DNA of 64,000 bases from the NCBI GenBank assembly GCA_013287815.1, contig JABDDC010000001.1, positions 55,055 through 119,054 of the forward strand, given 5' to 3'. Below the pieces are notes generated by a model. It worked only from the letters and a program-made list of their open reading frames with translations. It searched no databases and had not been told where the DNA came from. This document shows positions 8,852 through 18,766 of this stretch, one piece after another. Made by a program: the position numbers and the translations under genes. Each line of letters begins with the position of its first letter. Position 1 is the first letter of the stretch. Source of the DNA: Chlamydiota bacterium (GTDB lineage Bacteria; Chlamydiota; Chlamydiia; Chlamydiales; Parachlamydiaceae).

Positions 8852-9925
8852 ATGGGCGAAAAAACCGAAAAGGCGTCGCCAAAAAAACTTAGGGACGCAA
8901 AAAAGAAAGGTCAAGTAGCTAAGGCTCAAGACTTACCTGCTGCCTTTACATTTATCGCATCAGTTGCCATTGTTCTTGCTTTGTCTACAACTTTATATCA
9001 TCAATTATCAGATTTTTTAATTTCCACCTTTAAAGCTACCAATGCTACTGATTTACCGTCGACTATAATGAATTTATTTTATCAATCTATTAATGTCATT
9101 TTCATGGCAAGCATACCTACCATGGGTCTGGTTGCGCTTGTGGGAATTTCCGTTACCTTTTTAGCCGTTGGACCTGTCTTCGCACCAGAAGTCTTTAAAC
9201 TTGATCCGAAGAAATTCAATCCTGTGGACAACTTAAAAGCAAAATTCAAAATGAAAACCTTGGTAGAGCTGCTTAAATCTTGTGTTAAGATTACTGTTGC
9301 TACCTATCTTATCTACCTAGTCATGTATAAAAGTATTCCGGTCCTTATACAGACAGTTTCAATGCCTATTAGCAGCGCATTATTAGTTTTCCATGCATTC
9401 CTGCTGGAAGTTGTCGTTAAAGTAGGCCTCTTCTTCATCATTGTAGCGGTCGCCGACTTCATCTATCAAAAGCGATCATTTGCTACTGAGATGAAGATGG
9501 AAAAATTCGAGGTTAAGCAAGAGTATAAAAATACTGAAGGCGATCCGCACATCAAGGGAAAACGAAAACAGATTGCTCAGGAAATAGCCTATTCAGATGG
9601 ACCCACAAGCGGTGTTAAACGGGCTCAAGCGATCGTTACCAACCCCACTCACTATGCCATTGCCATCGGATATGAGCGCCATGTTGATGCGGCGCCCTAT
9701 GTCATTGCCAAAGGGCAAGATGTTTTGGCTGAACGCATTGTCATGATCGCCCAGAAGGAAAATATCCCTATTCTTCGCAATATTCCTTTAGCGCACGCGC
9801 TATGGGAAAAAGGTGAAATATACGAATATGTCCCAGAAGATACATATGAGGCATTGGCCGAGATAATACGTTGGTTAGATTCTTTAAAGGATGGCGTAGA
9901 AATGTCGAAACCTCTAGGCTATTGA
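8852..9925 (+). CDS. sctU: Type III secretion export apparatus switch protein SctU (CdsU/YscU)
   Basis: GEKTEKASPKKLRDAKKKGQVAKAQD N-terminus; NPTH autocleavage motif (IVTNPTHYAIAIGYE). Confidence 0.97.
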   Translation: MGEKTEKASPKKLRDAKKKGQVAKAQDLPAAFTFIASVAIVLALSTTLYHQLSDFLISTFKATNATDLPSTIMNLFYQSINVIFMASIPTMGLVALVGISVTFLAVGPVFAPEVFKLDPKKFNPVDNLKAKFKMKTLVELLKSCVKITVATYLIYLVMYKSIPVLIQTVSMPISSALLVFHAFLLEVVVKVGLFFIIVAVADFIYQKRSFATEMKMEKFEVKQEYKNTEGDPHIKGKRKQIAQEIAYSDGPTSGVKRAQAIVTNPTHYAIAIGYERHVDAAPYVIAKGQDVLAERIVMIAQKENIPILRNIPLAHALWEKGEIYEYVPEDTYEALAEIIRWLDSLKDGVEMSKPLGY

Positions 9926-9956
9926 TAGGAAATTATTAGTAATAGGAAGAGAAAGA

Positions 9957-12140
9957 ATGAATACGATTCGTAAAATTCTTGATGGTATCACTGCCAGGCT
10001 GGGCGGCGAAAGTTCAATAGCTGCAATATCCCGTTCGAGCGATATTGCCCTGGCATGCGTTATTATTGGGATTCTGGTGATGATTATCATGCCGGTCAAT
10101 CCCCATGTAATTGACTATCTGATTACTGTTAATTTATCAGCCTCCATTGCCCTTTTGATGGTCGCCCTTTACATCCCAAGCGCTGTCCACCTCTCTATCT
10201 TCCCTTCGCTGCTTTTGATAACTACTTTGTACAGGCTGGGATTGAACATTGCTTCGACCAGACAGATCTTGCTGCACGCCTATGCAGGAGAAATTATCTT
10301 CCAGTTCGGTAACTTCGTAGTCGGAGGTAACTTCGTCGTCGGGGGTGTTATCTTCTTAATCATTACGTTGGTCCAGTTCATGGTTATTACCAAGGGTGCC
10401 GAGCGGGTTGCGGAAGTTGCAGCGCGCTTTACTTTGGATGCTATGCCCGGTAAGCAGATGAGTATCGACGCCGATATGAGGGCCGGTATCCTCGATTCCA
10501 ACCAAGCGCGTGAAAAGCGTTTAGCCATCCAGAAAGAAAGCCAGTTGTATGGTGCGATGGACGGTGCCATGAAGTTCGTTAAAGGAGATGCCATTGCCGG
10601 TATTGTTATTGTCATAATCAATATCGTTGGTGGTTTGATTATCGGTACCACCATGCATGGAATGGATACAGCACAGGCGGTCCATGTTTACTCCCTCTTA
10701 ACCATTGGCGATGGTCTAATTACCCAGATCCCTTCACTACTGATTTCGATTACAGCCGGTATTGTTACTACAAGGGTATCCAGTGAAAAAGCTGATAATC
10801 TGGGTAGTGAAATTTCAGGCCAGATCTTAAAACAGCCAAAAGCGTTGATGATTACAGCTGCCTTCTTGATGGGAATGGCACTCGTTCCGGGCTTTCCTAC
10901 GCCTCCATTCCTGATTGCCTCTGCAGCCCTTGGAATAATTGGTTATGCCATCTGGAGCTCTGATGCGCAAATCCAAGCCCTAACTGGAGGAGGCGGCGTT
11001 CCAGGTGGTCCAGGCGCTACGACGATGTCTCCGGCCGGAGGTGAATCTTCAGTCGATACCTCAATACGCGGCCATAAGGTTGTAACGGGAGGTGGTGTCG
11101 ACAGTTATTCCCTCACACTGCCCGTTGTACTGGAAGTTGGAAAAGGGCTTTCAACAGAGATTCAAAAGGCGCAAAAAGGACAAAGCTTTATCGATTTGAT
11201 GATACCTAAGATGAGGCAGGCCCTTTATGCCGATTTGGGTGTTCGATTCCCGGGTGTACACGTCAGGACTGACTCCCCTATTCTGGAAAAAGATGAGTAT
11301 TCGATCCATTTGAATGAAGTGCCAATAGTCAGGGGTAAGGTATTGGAAGGCTATCTTTTGACCAATGAAAACGAAGAAAACCTAAAACGCTACAATCTCC
11401 CATACATCTCTTACAAGAACTCGTTAGGCTTACCAAGCCTCTGGGTCGAAGTGAAGAACAAAGAGCTAATGGACAAAGCGGGAATTCGTTATTGGGCCAC
11501 TCTAGAGGTCATGATTCTTCATCTATCTTACTTCTTCCGCCATTATGCTAACGAATTCGTAGGTATCCAGGAAGTCAAGTCGATGCTTGAATTCGTAGAA
11601 AAGTCATTCCCCGACTTGGTTAAAGAGGTCACCCGTCTGATTCCGCTGCAGAAAATGACCGATATCTTTAAACGTTTGATTCAGGAACAAGTTTCCATTA
11701 AAGATTTAAGGACTATCCTCGAGGCCTTGGGCGAATGGGCCCAAACCGAAAAAGATACCGTTCTATTAACCGAATATGTCAGATCGTCACTGAAACGGTA
11801 TATCAGCTATAAATACTCCCAAGGACAGTCAGTCCTCTCGGTCTATATTTTAGACCCTGAAATAGAAGATATGGTCCGGGGAGCCATCAAACAAACCTCA
11901 GCCGGTTCTTACCTGGCTCTTGACCCAGACTCGGTCCAGCTGATACTCCAAGGCGTCAGAAACACTATATCTCCACCTCCTCCGGGAGGCCAGCAGCCGG
12001 TGATCTTGACCGCCATCGACGTCAGACGCTTTGTGCGCAAGCTAATTGAAATGGAATTTACTGATATATCAGTGGTTTCCTATCAAGAAATCGTTCCCGA
12101 AATCAGGATCCAGCCGCTTGGCCGAATCCAGATTTCATGA
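9957..12140 (+). CDS. sctV: Type III secretion export gate protein SctV (CdsV/LcrD)
   Basis: FHIPEP family: MPGKQMSIDADMRAGILDSNQAREKR; multiple TM helices; gene order. Confidence 0.97.
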   Translation: MNTIRKILDGITARLGGESSIAAISRSSDIALACVIIGILVMIIMPVNPHVIDYLITVNLSASIALLMVALYIPSAVHLSIFPSLLLITTLYRLGLNIASTRQILLHAYAGEIIFQFGNFVVGGNFVVGGVIFLIITLVQFMVITKGAERVAEVAARFTLDAMPGKQMSIDADMRAGILDSNQAREKRLAIQKESQLYGAMDGAMKFVKGDAIAGIVIVIINIVGGLIIGTTMHGMDTAQAVHVYSLLTIGDGLITQIPSLLISITAGIVTTRVSSEKADNLGSEISGQILKQPKALMITAAFLMGMALVPGFPTPPFLIASAALGIIGYAIWSSDAQIQALTGGGGVPGGPGATTMSPAGGESSVDTSIRGHKVVTGGGVDSYSLTLPVVLEVGKGLSTEIQKAQKGQSFIDLMIPKMRQALYADLGVRFPGVHVRTDSPILEKDEYSIHLNEVPIVRGKVLEGYLLTNENEENLKRYNLPYISYKNSLGLPSLWVEVKNKELMDKAGIRYWATLEVMILHLSYFFRHYANEFVGIQEVKSMLEFVEKSFPDLVKEVTRLIPLQKMTDIFKRLIQEQVSIKDLRTILEALGEWAQTEKDTVLLTEYVRSSLKRYISYKYSQGQSVLSVYILDPEIEDMVRGAIKQTSAGSYLALDPDSVQLILQGVRNTISPPPPGGQQPVILTAIDVRRFVRKLIEMEFTDISVVSYQEIVPEIRIQPLGRIQIS

Positions 12141-12184
12141 TAAAGGCTAAAGGCTAAAACAATACCTTCAGAAGGAGGGTTATC

Positions 12185-13624
12185 ATGAGCGGTCCAGGAG
12201 GAATTGGTGGATTAGGTCAACCATCTGCCGATATGACAATTCAAACAATGGAAACGAAGGGTGCACAAGCTGCTGCAGTGCAACAAGCCGTCCAAGTTGA
12301 AGCTGAACTAGGCGACGATCTGCTTCAAGAAGAAACCACATCAGTATCGGGACAAGTAAAACTTAGCGGCAAAGTGGCTGGAGAAAAAGAGGATCAGGTA
12401 ACTAAGAAAAGAACTGACCTTAATAAATCTTTATCTGCCTTTGTCAGGAAAGAAGAGGCAAACGAAGAATTCAATAATTTCAAGAATAGGGACGACAATC
12501 GCTTTATAAAACTCCCTCAAGAAAAATTCGTCGACATCCTCCAGAAACTCGATAAGATCATTACATCAGCCAGAACGCCTTCTGAAGCGGATACTTTGGC
12601 TGACGTCAATATTAAAAAAATTAAGGAAGCACTCAAAGAAGGCGACGTAGAAGCCGATCCAATTGTTGTCTCTAAGTCATTTGATTTTTTTGTAACCGGG
12701 CTAACCAACACACAAAGTAAAGTACAAAAAACGATTGACGGCCTTAAGAGAGAAAAAGACGAAAAATTAAAGGAAGAGTTCCTATTCAAATTTCAAGAAA
12801 AATTTGAAGAACAAAAACAAATACTCTTTGGCCTGCAAGCAGCTCAGAAAAAATATGTTGCCCTTCCTGAAGTCAAGGAAGCATTAAAAATTGCCCAAGA
12901 TAAAGGCGTCCTTGAAATAGCTGCAAAAGCCGTCGACCTGCAGGAAAAAGCCCAACTGACTTTAGTAGCGGATTCCATTCTCAATGGAGTTAATGAAATA
13001 ATCCTGGATGGAAGCAAAAACTTTATCAGTATAAAAAATCCTGAAAAGCTCAAAGATGAAGAAGCCAAGCTGACAACGAATATCTGGAAGCATATAGAAA
13101 AAAACACACCAGACTCTCATGCCACTACTGTTTTAAAACAGATGGATGTCCTCTTAGAAATAATTCAGAAGCAACTTGACGACCCTCAAATTCCAAAGGA
13201 AAATAAAGCAGCCTTAGACAAAACTTCCGGCTATATCGAAACAGCAAAAGCATCTTTTAAAGAAGCGAAGAAAATAGAACTTAAGACCGAGGCCGACAAG
13301 AGCGGTATCCAACGATCAGTTTTTGAATCGATGAGAAAAATGGTTTTAGTCGAATCACCAAGAACTGTCCATGAAGAATTCCGGCTCATATTCCCTTCTC
13401 TTGAAACAGATCCTAACTGGGTTAAGCTAATCAATAAAGCCACAGAGCCTGTCTTCCACTATATCGGCCAAGCCATCAAGGATACAAACATGGAAAGTCC
13501 GATGCTGGCTCGGATCATGCTAGTAACTCAAGTCATGCGAGCAGTTAAACAGCCAGTGATGCTCGCTACCAGACGCCTGATGGAACAGGAAAACCGCCTG
13601 ACAAAGATGGAAGTCTTAAAATAA
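12185..13624 (+). CDS. copN: Type III secretion gatekeeper SctW (CopN/LcrE)
   Basis: Position directly after sctV and before the chaperone gene; helical; YopN/MxiC-like C-terminal region. Confidence 0.8.
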   Translation: MSGPGGIGGLGQPSADMTIQTMETKGAQAAAVQQAVQVEAELGDDLLQEETTSVSGQVKLSGKVAGEKEDQVTKKRTDLNKSLSAFVRKEEANEEFNNFKNRDDNRFIKLPQEKFVDILQKLDKIITSARTPSEADTLADVNIKKIKEALKEGDVEADPIVVSKSFDFFVTGLTNTQSKVQKTIDGLKREKDEKLKEEFLFKFQEKFEEQKQILFGLQAAQKKYVALPEVKEALKIAQDKGVLEIAAKAVDLQEKAQLTLVADSILNGVNEIILDGSKNFISIKNPEKLKDEEAKLTTNIWKHIEKNTPDSHATTVLKQMDVLLEIIQKQLDDPQIPKENKAALDKTSGYIETAKASFKEAKKIELKTEADKSGIQRSVFESMRKMVLVESPRTVHEEFRLIFPSLETDPNWVKLINKATEPVFHYIGQAIKDTNMESPMLARIMLVTQVMRAVKQPVMLATRRLMEQENRLTKMEVLK

Positions 13625-13640
13625 CTGAGGCACCGCAATC

Positions 13641-13991
13641 ATGAACAAAGACATCTATAAAGCGCATGTTAACGTCAAAAGTGTCACCAAATTTTTCTTC
13701 GATATAACGGAGGAACGCTATCCCTCATCAGAAAAACTCGTTCAGATGACTTCGCGCATTGTCGATCCCGCCGGGGGCAATCCTTGGGAAAACGTCAACA
13801 TCAAAATTTCCATTTTGACGATCATGCGCGATATGATCAAACAAGTCGCTCCCCTCCACTTTTATCGTAGCATGCAGCATAGGGATGACCTTTTCCTTGC
13901 AATCATAGAGGCGTTGGAAGATTTGGAAGACCAGCTAGAAGAAATAGAAGAGAAAGAATTAGAAGAGCAAAATAAAGAATCTAAGGGATAG
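13641..13991 (+). CDS. Small T3SS-operon protein, possible TyeA-like partner of SctW
   Basis: NVKISILTIMRDMIKQVAPLHFYRSMQHRDDLFLAIIEALEDLEDQLEEIEE resembles the TyeA C-terminal helical pattern; located between copN and chaperone. Confidence 0.4.
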   Translation: MNKDIYKAHVNVKSVTKFFFDITEERYPSSEKLVQMTSRIVDPAGGNPWENVNIKISILTIMRDMIKQVAPLHFYRSMQHRDDLFLAIIEALEDLEDQLEEIEEKELEEQNKESKG

Positions 13992-14002
13992 GAGGAACGG
14001 AC

Positions 14003-14461
14003 ATGGTTGACACACAATATGAAGCCATCCTGCGTGATTTTGGAGAATATTTTAAATGTAAGTTAGCTCCTGACAAGTTAAATATGTGTAAAGTCAGGAT
14101 GCCCGATTCTGTCGATATTTTCTTACAAGTTGATCCAAGGGTAAATAAACTCATGATTGTTTCCCGTATAGGTCTTCTACAGGGCGGATTCCGCAACACG
14201 GTCCTCCGAGAGGCTCTCAAAGCAAATGAATATTACGATATCTCTACCGGAGCTTTCGGTCTAGGGAAGAAAACAAATCATCTGATGCTCTTTTTGTTGA
14301 TCGATATCGATACCTTGAATCCTGACAAGATCAATGCCGTCATGCCTAAATTCATTTCAAGGGCCAAGCTCTGGGCTGAAGGACTCAAGTCGGGCAACTT
14401 GCCGCCTCTCGAAGACTTTGAGACTAGGGTAGATGCGCCATCTCCTTTTGGGCTGAAATGA
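14003..14461 (+). CDS. scc1: Type III secretion chaperone, CesT/Scc1-like
   Basis: Size, acidic CesT-like fold pattern, conserved order between copN and malQ. Confidence 0.75.
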   Translation: MVDTQYEAILRDFGEYFKCKLAPDKLNMCKVRMPDSVDIFLQVDPRVNKLMIVSRIGLLQGGFRNTVLREALKANEYYDISTGAFGLGKKTNHLMLFLLIDIDTLNPDKINAVMPKFISRAKLWAEGLKSGNLPPLEDFETRVDAPSPFGLK

Positions 14462-16044
14462 TTGATCCGGAATATCTCTTACATTCTCCCTGTGGAAAAC
14501 AATGGGAAAAAATTGGCATAAAGAATCACCATGGAATCAATATTCCCCTCTTTAGCCTCCATTCAGAGAATTCACATGGGATCGGGGAATACACCGACCT
14601 CATCCCCATTATCGACTGGTGCAAATCAATTGGATTTGATGTCATCCAGCTGCTTCCACTCAACGATACGGGCCTGGGAAACAGCCCCTACAGTGCCATC
14701 TCAGCCTTTGCATTGAATCCCATCTACTTGAGTTTGCAGAAACTACCTTACCTCGACCACTATCCTAAGTTGTTGGACGAATTGAAGGCGCTGCCTAAGT
14801 TTTCCAATCAGGGCCTGATCGATTATACCAAAGTGCGTGAGGTCAAGTATCAGTTCCTTAAGCATTATTACAATGAAGCCAAATTGTCTATCCTCACAAG
14901 CCAGGAATTCAAGGTCTTTGTTGAAGATGCTCAGTCATGGCTGCTTGGCTATTCGGTATTCATTACATTAAAAATCATGTTTAATTGGTCTCGCTGGGAA
15001 GAGTGGCCGCCTGAATATCATAATCCCACTCCAGAGCTCATCGCAAAAGTCGCTAAAGAGCATTTTGAAGATGTCGAGTGGCTTATTGTCATTCAATATC
15101 TGTGCGACAAACAGATGACGGATGTCAAAGCCGCTGCCGAGCGTAATCAGGTCCTTTTGATGGGTGACATTCCCATCCTCATTGACCGCGAAAGCGCCGA
15201 CGTCTGGCTCAACCGCAGCCTCTTCAATCTCAGCTATTCTGCAGGAGCCCCTCCTGACCAGTATTCATCGGATGGACAAAGCTGGGGATTCCCTACGTAC
15301 AATTGGGAAGTAATTGAAATGGATAATTACAGCTGGTGGCTCAGAAGAATCAAATTCGCCAGCCGCTATTATCACTTGATCAGAATCGACCACGTCGTCG
15401 GATTCTTCCGCATCTGGTCGGTACCAGTTGGTCATTCGCCAAAGGATGGCGTCTTCATTCCGATCGATCAAAACACCTGGATCGACCATGGTCAACGGAT
15501 CATGCTGATGATGATCAATGGCTCTGACATGCTCCTAATCGGTGAAGATTTGGGTGTCATTCCACCAGAAGTGAGGAAGTGTCTGACTGCTCTGGGCATC
15601 TGCGGCACGAGGGTCATGCGCTGGGAGCGCAATTGGAACGGCGACAGAAACTTCATCTCGCCGCAAAACTATCAAATTGATAGTTTGACAACCGTTTCAA
15701 CTCACGACTCCGAGACACTTCCACAATGGTGGAGGGATCATCCAGATGAAGCCAAGGTCTATGCCGATTTTAAAGGCTGGAGCTACCACCCTAACATCAG
15801 CAGGGATAACCTAAAAGAGATCTTGTGGGATAGCCACCATTCCAGCAGTCTGTTCCATATCAATCTCCTTAACGAGTATTTATCCCTTATTCCCGGGCTT
15901 TCACATCCTACCCTTGAAGAAGAACGGATCAATATCCCGGGGATTGTCACCGATACCAACTGGACCTACCGGTTTGTCCCCACCGTCGAGGAACTCATCA
16001 GTAACGCCACTCTGAAGAATATGATGGAGCAAGTCATTTTATAG
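14458..16044 (+). CDS. malQ: 4-alpha-glucanotransferase (amylomaltase)
   Basis: GIGEYTDLIPIIDWCKSIGFDVIQLLPLNDTGLGNSPYSAISAFALNPIYLSL; RIDHVVGFFRIW; IGEDLGVIPPEVR. Confidence 0.97.
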   Translation: MIDPEYLLHSPCGKQWEKIGIKNHHGINIPLFSLHSENSHGIGEYTDLIPIIDWCKSIGFDVIQLLPLNDTGLGNSPYSAISAFALNPIYLSLQKLPYLDHYPKLLDELKALPKFSNQGLIDYTKVREVKYQFLKHYYNEAKLSILTSQEFKVFVEDAQSWLLGYSVFITLKIMFNWSRWEEWPPEYHNPTPELIAKVAKEHFEDVEWLIVIQYLCDKQMTDVKAAAERNQVLLMGDIPILIDRESADVWLNRSLFNLSYSAGAPPDQYSSDGQSWGFPTYNWEVIEMDNYSWWLRRIKFASRYYHLIRIDHVVGFFRIWSVPVGHSPKDGVFIPIDQNTWIDHGQRIMLMMINGSDMLLIGEDLGVIPPEVRKCLTALGICGTRVMRWERNWNGDRNFISPQNYQIDSLTTVSTHDSETLPQWWRDHPDEAKVYADFKGWSYHPNISRDNLKEILWDSHHSSSLFHINLLNEYLSLIPGLSHPTLEEERINIPGIVTDTNWTYRFVPTVEELISNATLKNMMEQVIL

Positions 16045-16123
16045 GGCGCGCAGCGCTAATGGTAAGAGGCTCCACCTCCTTTTACCTTGCTCTTTTTGAG
16101 AAATTCTCATATAAAAATAAGTC

Positions 16124-16855
16124 ATGAAAACGAGACTTTCTACTATTTTATTTATTCTGATTTGTTGTTTTGTGGAAGCAGACGATTTGCCCAGGTTCAT
16201 GATCAAATTTCCGACGAGAGGGAGATTCGAACAGTTTTTTACTACATTAGATCTCTATTATTCGCACCTTTCCAATAAGTATCCATACCACTTTGTGATC
16301 TCATGCGACAGTGACGACCCTGTCATGAACTCACCAGAAGCTATAGCCAAATTATTGACATATCCAAATCTGAGCTTTTACTTTGGCAAAAGCAAATCTA
16401 AAATTGAAGCCTGTAATGCCGATCTTGATAAACACATGGACTTTGATGTCCTTATCCTTGCCTCCGACGATATGATCCCTCGCGTCGTCGGGTATGATGA
16501 CTTCATCGCCTATTTCATGCTTGGCCTCTTTCCAGATTACGATGGAGTATTACAATTTGACGATGGGTTCCAACATGAGGCCGTTAACACATTTCCCATT
16601 ATGGGGAAGAAATACTTCGACCGTTTCGGACATATTTACGACCCTAGCTATAAATCTTTATTTTGTGACAATGAAATGACAGAAGTATCGCGCATGCTGA
16701 ACAAATGCATCTATATCGATAAAGTGCTAATTGAACATGTCAATCCCTGGACTGGTAAAGTCCAGGCTGATCAGTTATTTCTTCACAATGAAACATATTT
16801 TTGGCTGGATCAACAAAATTATATCAGGCGCCGCGCCCTTAATTACTGGTTATAG
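16124..16855 (+). CDS. Signal-peptide-bearing glycosyltransferase-like protein (single GT-A-like domain)
   Basis: MKTRLSTILFILICCFVEAD signal peptide; PTRGRFEQFFTTLDLYYSHLS...CDSDDPVMNSPE; paralogous to 43567-44853. Confidence 0.6.
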   Translation: MKTRLSTILFILICCFVEADDLPRFMIKFPTRGRFEQFFTTLDLYYSHLSNKYPYHFVISCDSDDPVMNSPEAIAKLLTYPNLSFYFGKSKSKIEACNADLDKHMDFDVLILASDDMIPRVVGYDDFIAYFMLGLFPDYDGVLQFDDGFQHEAVNTFPIMGKKYFDRFGHIYDPSYKSLFCDNEMTEVSRMLNKCIYIDKVLIEHVNPWTGKVQADQLFLHNETYFWLDQQNYIRRRALNYWL

Positions 16856-16905
16856 TCGTGCTTTTTTCAACGAAAAGGGGCAAAGAACTCTGACGGGACA
16901 ACAGT

Positions 16906-17143
16906 CTCGTATTTATTAAACACATAGGCACAGAGGTCACAGAGAAAGTCGTTACAACTCAATGAAATATTAAAATATAAAAATACTTTAACCAAATAAC
17001 TATTTACCTTTAATTCTTTCTCTCTGACCTTTGTGACCTCTGTGCCTTTGTGTCTCTGTGTTTAATCTTTAGCGTAATTGACATCCTGCGAGAGGCCTTT
17101 GCCCTTTTTGTTCCTTTGTATCTTTGCGTTGAATAAATACGAG
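16906..17143. repeat. Palindromic repeat with outer arms ctcgtatttatt/aataaatacgag and inner cacagaggtcacagag / ctctgtgacctctgtgcc
   Basis: Inverted repeat read directly; related to 5936-6165. Confidence 0.75.
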
Positions 17144-17175
17144 ATTTTTTCAGCTCATTCAACTATACTTAAGAG

Positions 17176-18702
17176 ATGAAATTGAAGTCTTTTTACTTTT
17201 TACTTATTTCTTCGATGCTTATCTCGGCAGCGCCGACGGGTCAGCGCATCAATATGCTGTATAATAGCCTAGATCCAACATCCATCGCTCAGCACCTCGC
17301 CTTTTATGAATTATATCAGCAGCATCCGATAGGTCGAAGAGCTTTAAGTGATGCTATTGTTCTACTTTCCGGGAAACAGACCAACCTTCTGATCAATTCT
17401 GAAATAAGCCTTTCAGCCCAAGTGGTCCATTCACTTGTGGAGCTCATAAACAAACCTAATAATCAGCAGATCCCAGTCATCGATGAAGATAACCTCAGAA
17501 CCATCGAAAAATTTTCCGCAAGGCTGAGTCATCATCGTCTCAAAGGACATCAGGCAGCGACTGAAAACGAAGTATTGCAGCTTCCTGCCAGCCAGATCGA
17601 TGTTGCCCGAGGACTATTCCTAAGCCAGTTCGGCAATGATATGCAAAAAATCAGATCTTACGAAGCCTTGATCGACCTGATGGCCCTCCAAGTTCAGGCA
17701 AGACTGCCTCCAGAGGCCTCACCTAAAGAAAAAATCAGAAAGATCAATGAACTAGTCTTTGAAGAAATGGGATTCCGCTTTCCGCCCCATTCCCTTTCCA
17801 CCAAAGAGATCGATGTATATTCCTTTCTCCCTTCCGTGCTCGATTCGCATCGTGGTGTCTGTCTAGGTGTTTCCATCCTATACATTTGCCTGGCTCAGCG
17901 GCTTGACCTAAAGCTGGAAATGATCACACCTCCAGGACATATCTATGTTCGCTTTCGTGATCAGGACCAAACTATCAACATCGAAACGACCGCTAGAGGA
18001 ATTCATATAGACTCAGATGAATACTTAGGAGTGAACACCAGGTCACTGCAGCTACGGACGGAGAAAGAGGTTATTGGCATGGCCCACTTTAACCACGCAT
18101 CGGTCTTTTGGCAGACAAGCCAATATGAAAAAGTATATCAGTCATATCAGGAAGCCAAAAAATACTTGGGCGATGATCCATTGTTGACAGAGCTGCTAGG
18201 CTACGCTTCCCTGTTCACTGACCGTCAGGAGGAAGGCGAAAAGCTGCTTCGCTCCGTTAAAGACCATCTTCCCGATCACTTGGTCATTAAAAACAACGTC
18301 GTAGAAGATTACTTCGATGAGCATGTCGATGCCGATGGGATTAAAGCTGTCTTTTCCCATGTAGAAGAGGACCGTCAGTCTATCCTGAGCAAGAAAAATG
18401 AATTGGAAATGGTGGTCAAGAAATATCCAAAGTTTAGGACCGGACTGCTGCATTTGGCTATGATCTGGGTACAGCTATACCGCTCAGGGGAAGCCCTGGA
18501 CGTTCTGCAGAAATATCACCAGCTTTTTCCTGGCGATCCGGAAGCCAATTACTATCTAGCTATCTTATTCGGGCAACGGCTTGATTATCAGAAGTCATGG
18601 GAGCACCTCAGGCAAGCCGAGGCTCTCGTTGCAGCCCGAGATCACAAGCCTAAGACGTTGAAAGAGCTCAGACAAGCCCTAACAGCCGTTTCACCGGAAT
18701 AA
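17176..18702 (+). CDS. Transglutaminase-like plus TPR protein (SirB1-like), exported
   Basis: Signal peptide; VCLGVSILYICLAQRLDLKLEMITPPGHIYVR Cys/His transglutaminase-like core; C-terminal TPRs. Confidence 0.7.
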   Translation: MKLKSFYFLLISSMLISAAPTGQRINMLYNSLDPTSIAQHLAFYELYQQHPIGRRALSDAIVLLSGKQTNLLINSEISLSAQVVHSLVELINKPNNQQIPVIDEDNLRTIEKFSARLSHHRLKGHQAATENEVLQLPASQIDVARGLFLSQFGNDMQKIRSYEALIDLMALQVQARLPPEASPKEKIRKINELVFEEMGFRFPPHSLSTKEIDVYSFLPSVLDSHRGVCLGVSILYICLAQRLDLKLEMITPPGHIYVRFRDQDQTINIETTARGIHIDSDEYLGVNTRSLQLRTEKEVIGMAHFNHASVFWQTSQYEKVYQSYQEAKKYLGDDPLLTELLGYASLFTDRQEEGEKLLRSVKDHLPDHLVIKNNVVEDYFDEHVDADGIKAVFSHVEEDRQSILSKKNELEMVVKKYPKFRTGLLHLAMIWVQLYRSGEALDVLQKYHQLFPGDPEANYYLAILFGQRLDYQKSWEHLRQAEALVAARDHKPKTLKELRQALTAVSPE

Positions 18703-18766
18703 AGAACTATTCATTTTAATGAAATAAATAATTTGATATAAAGGTGCGAAAAACAGGATTAAATTC

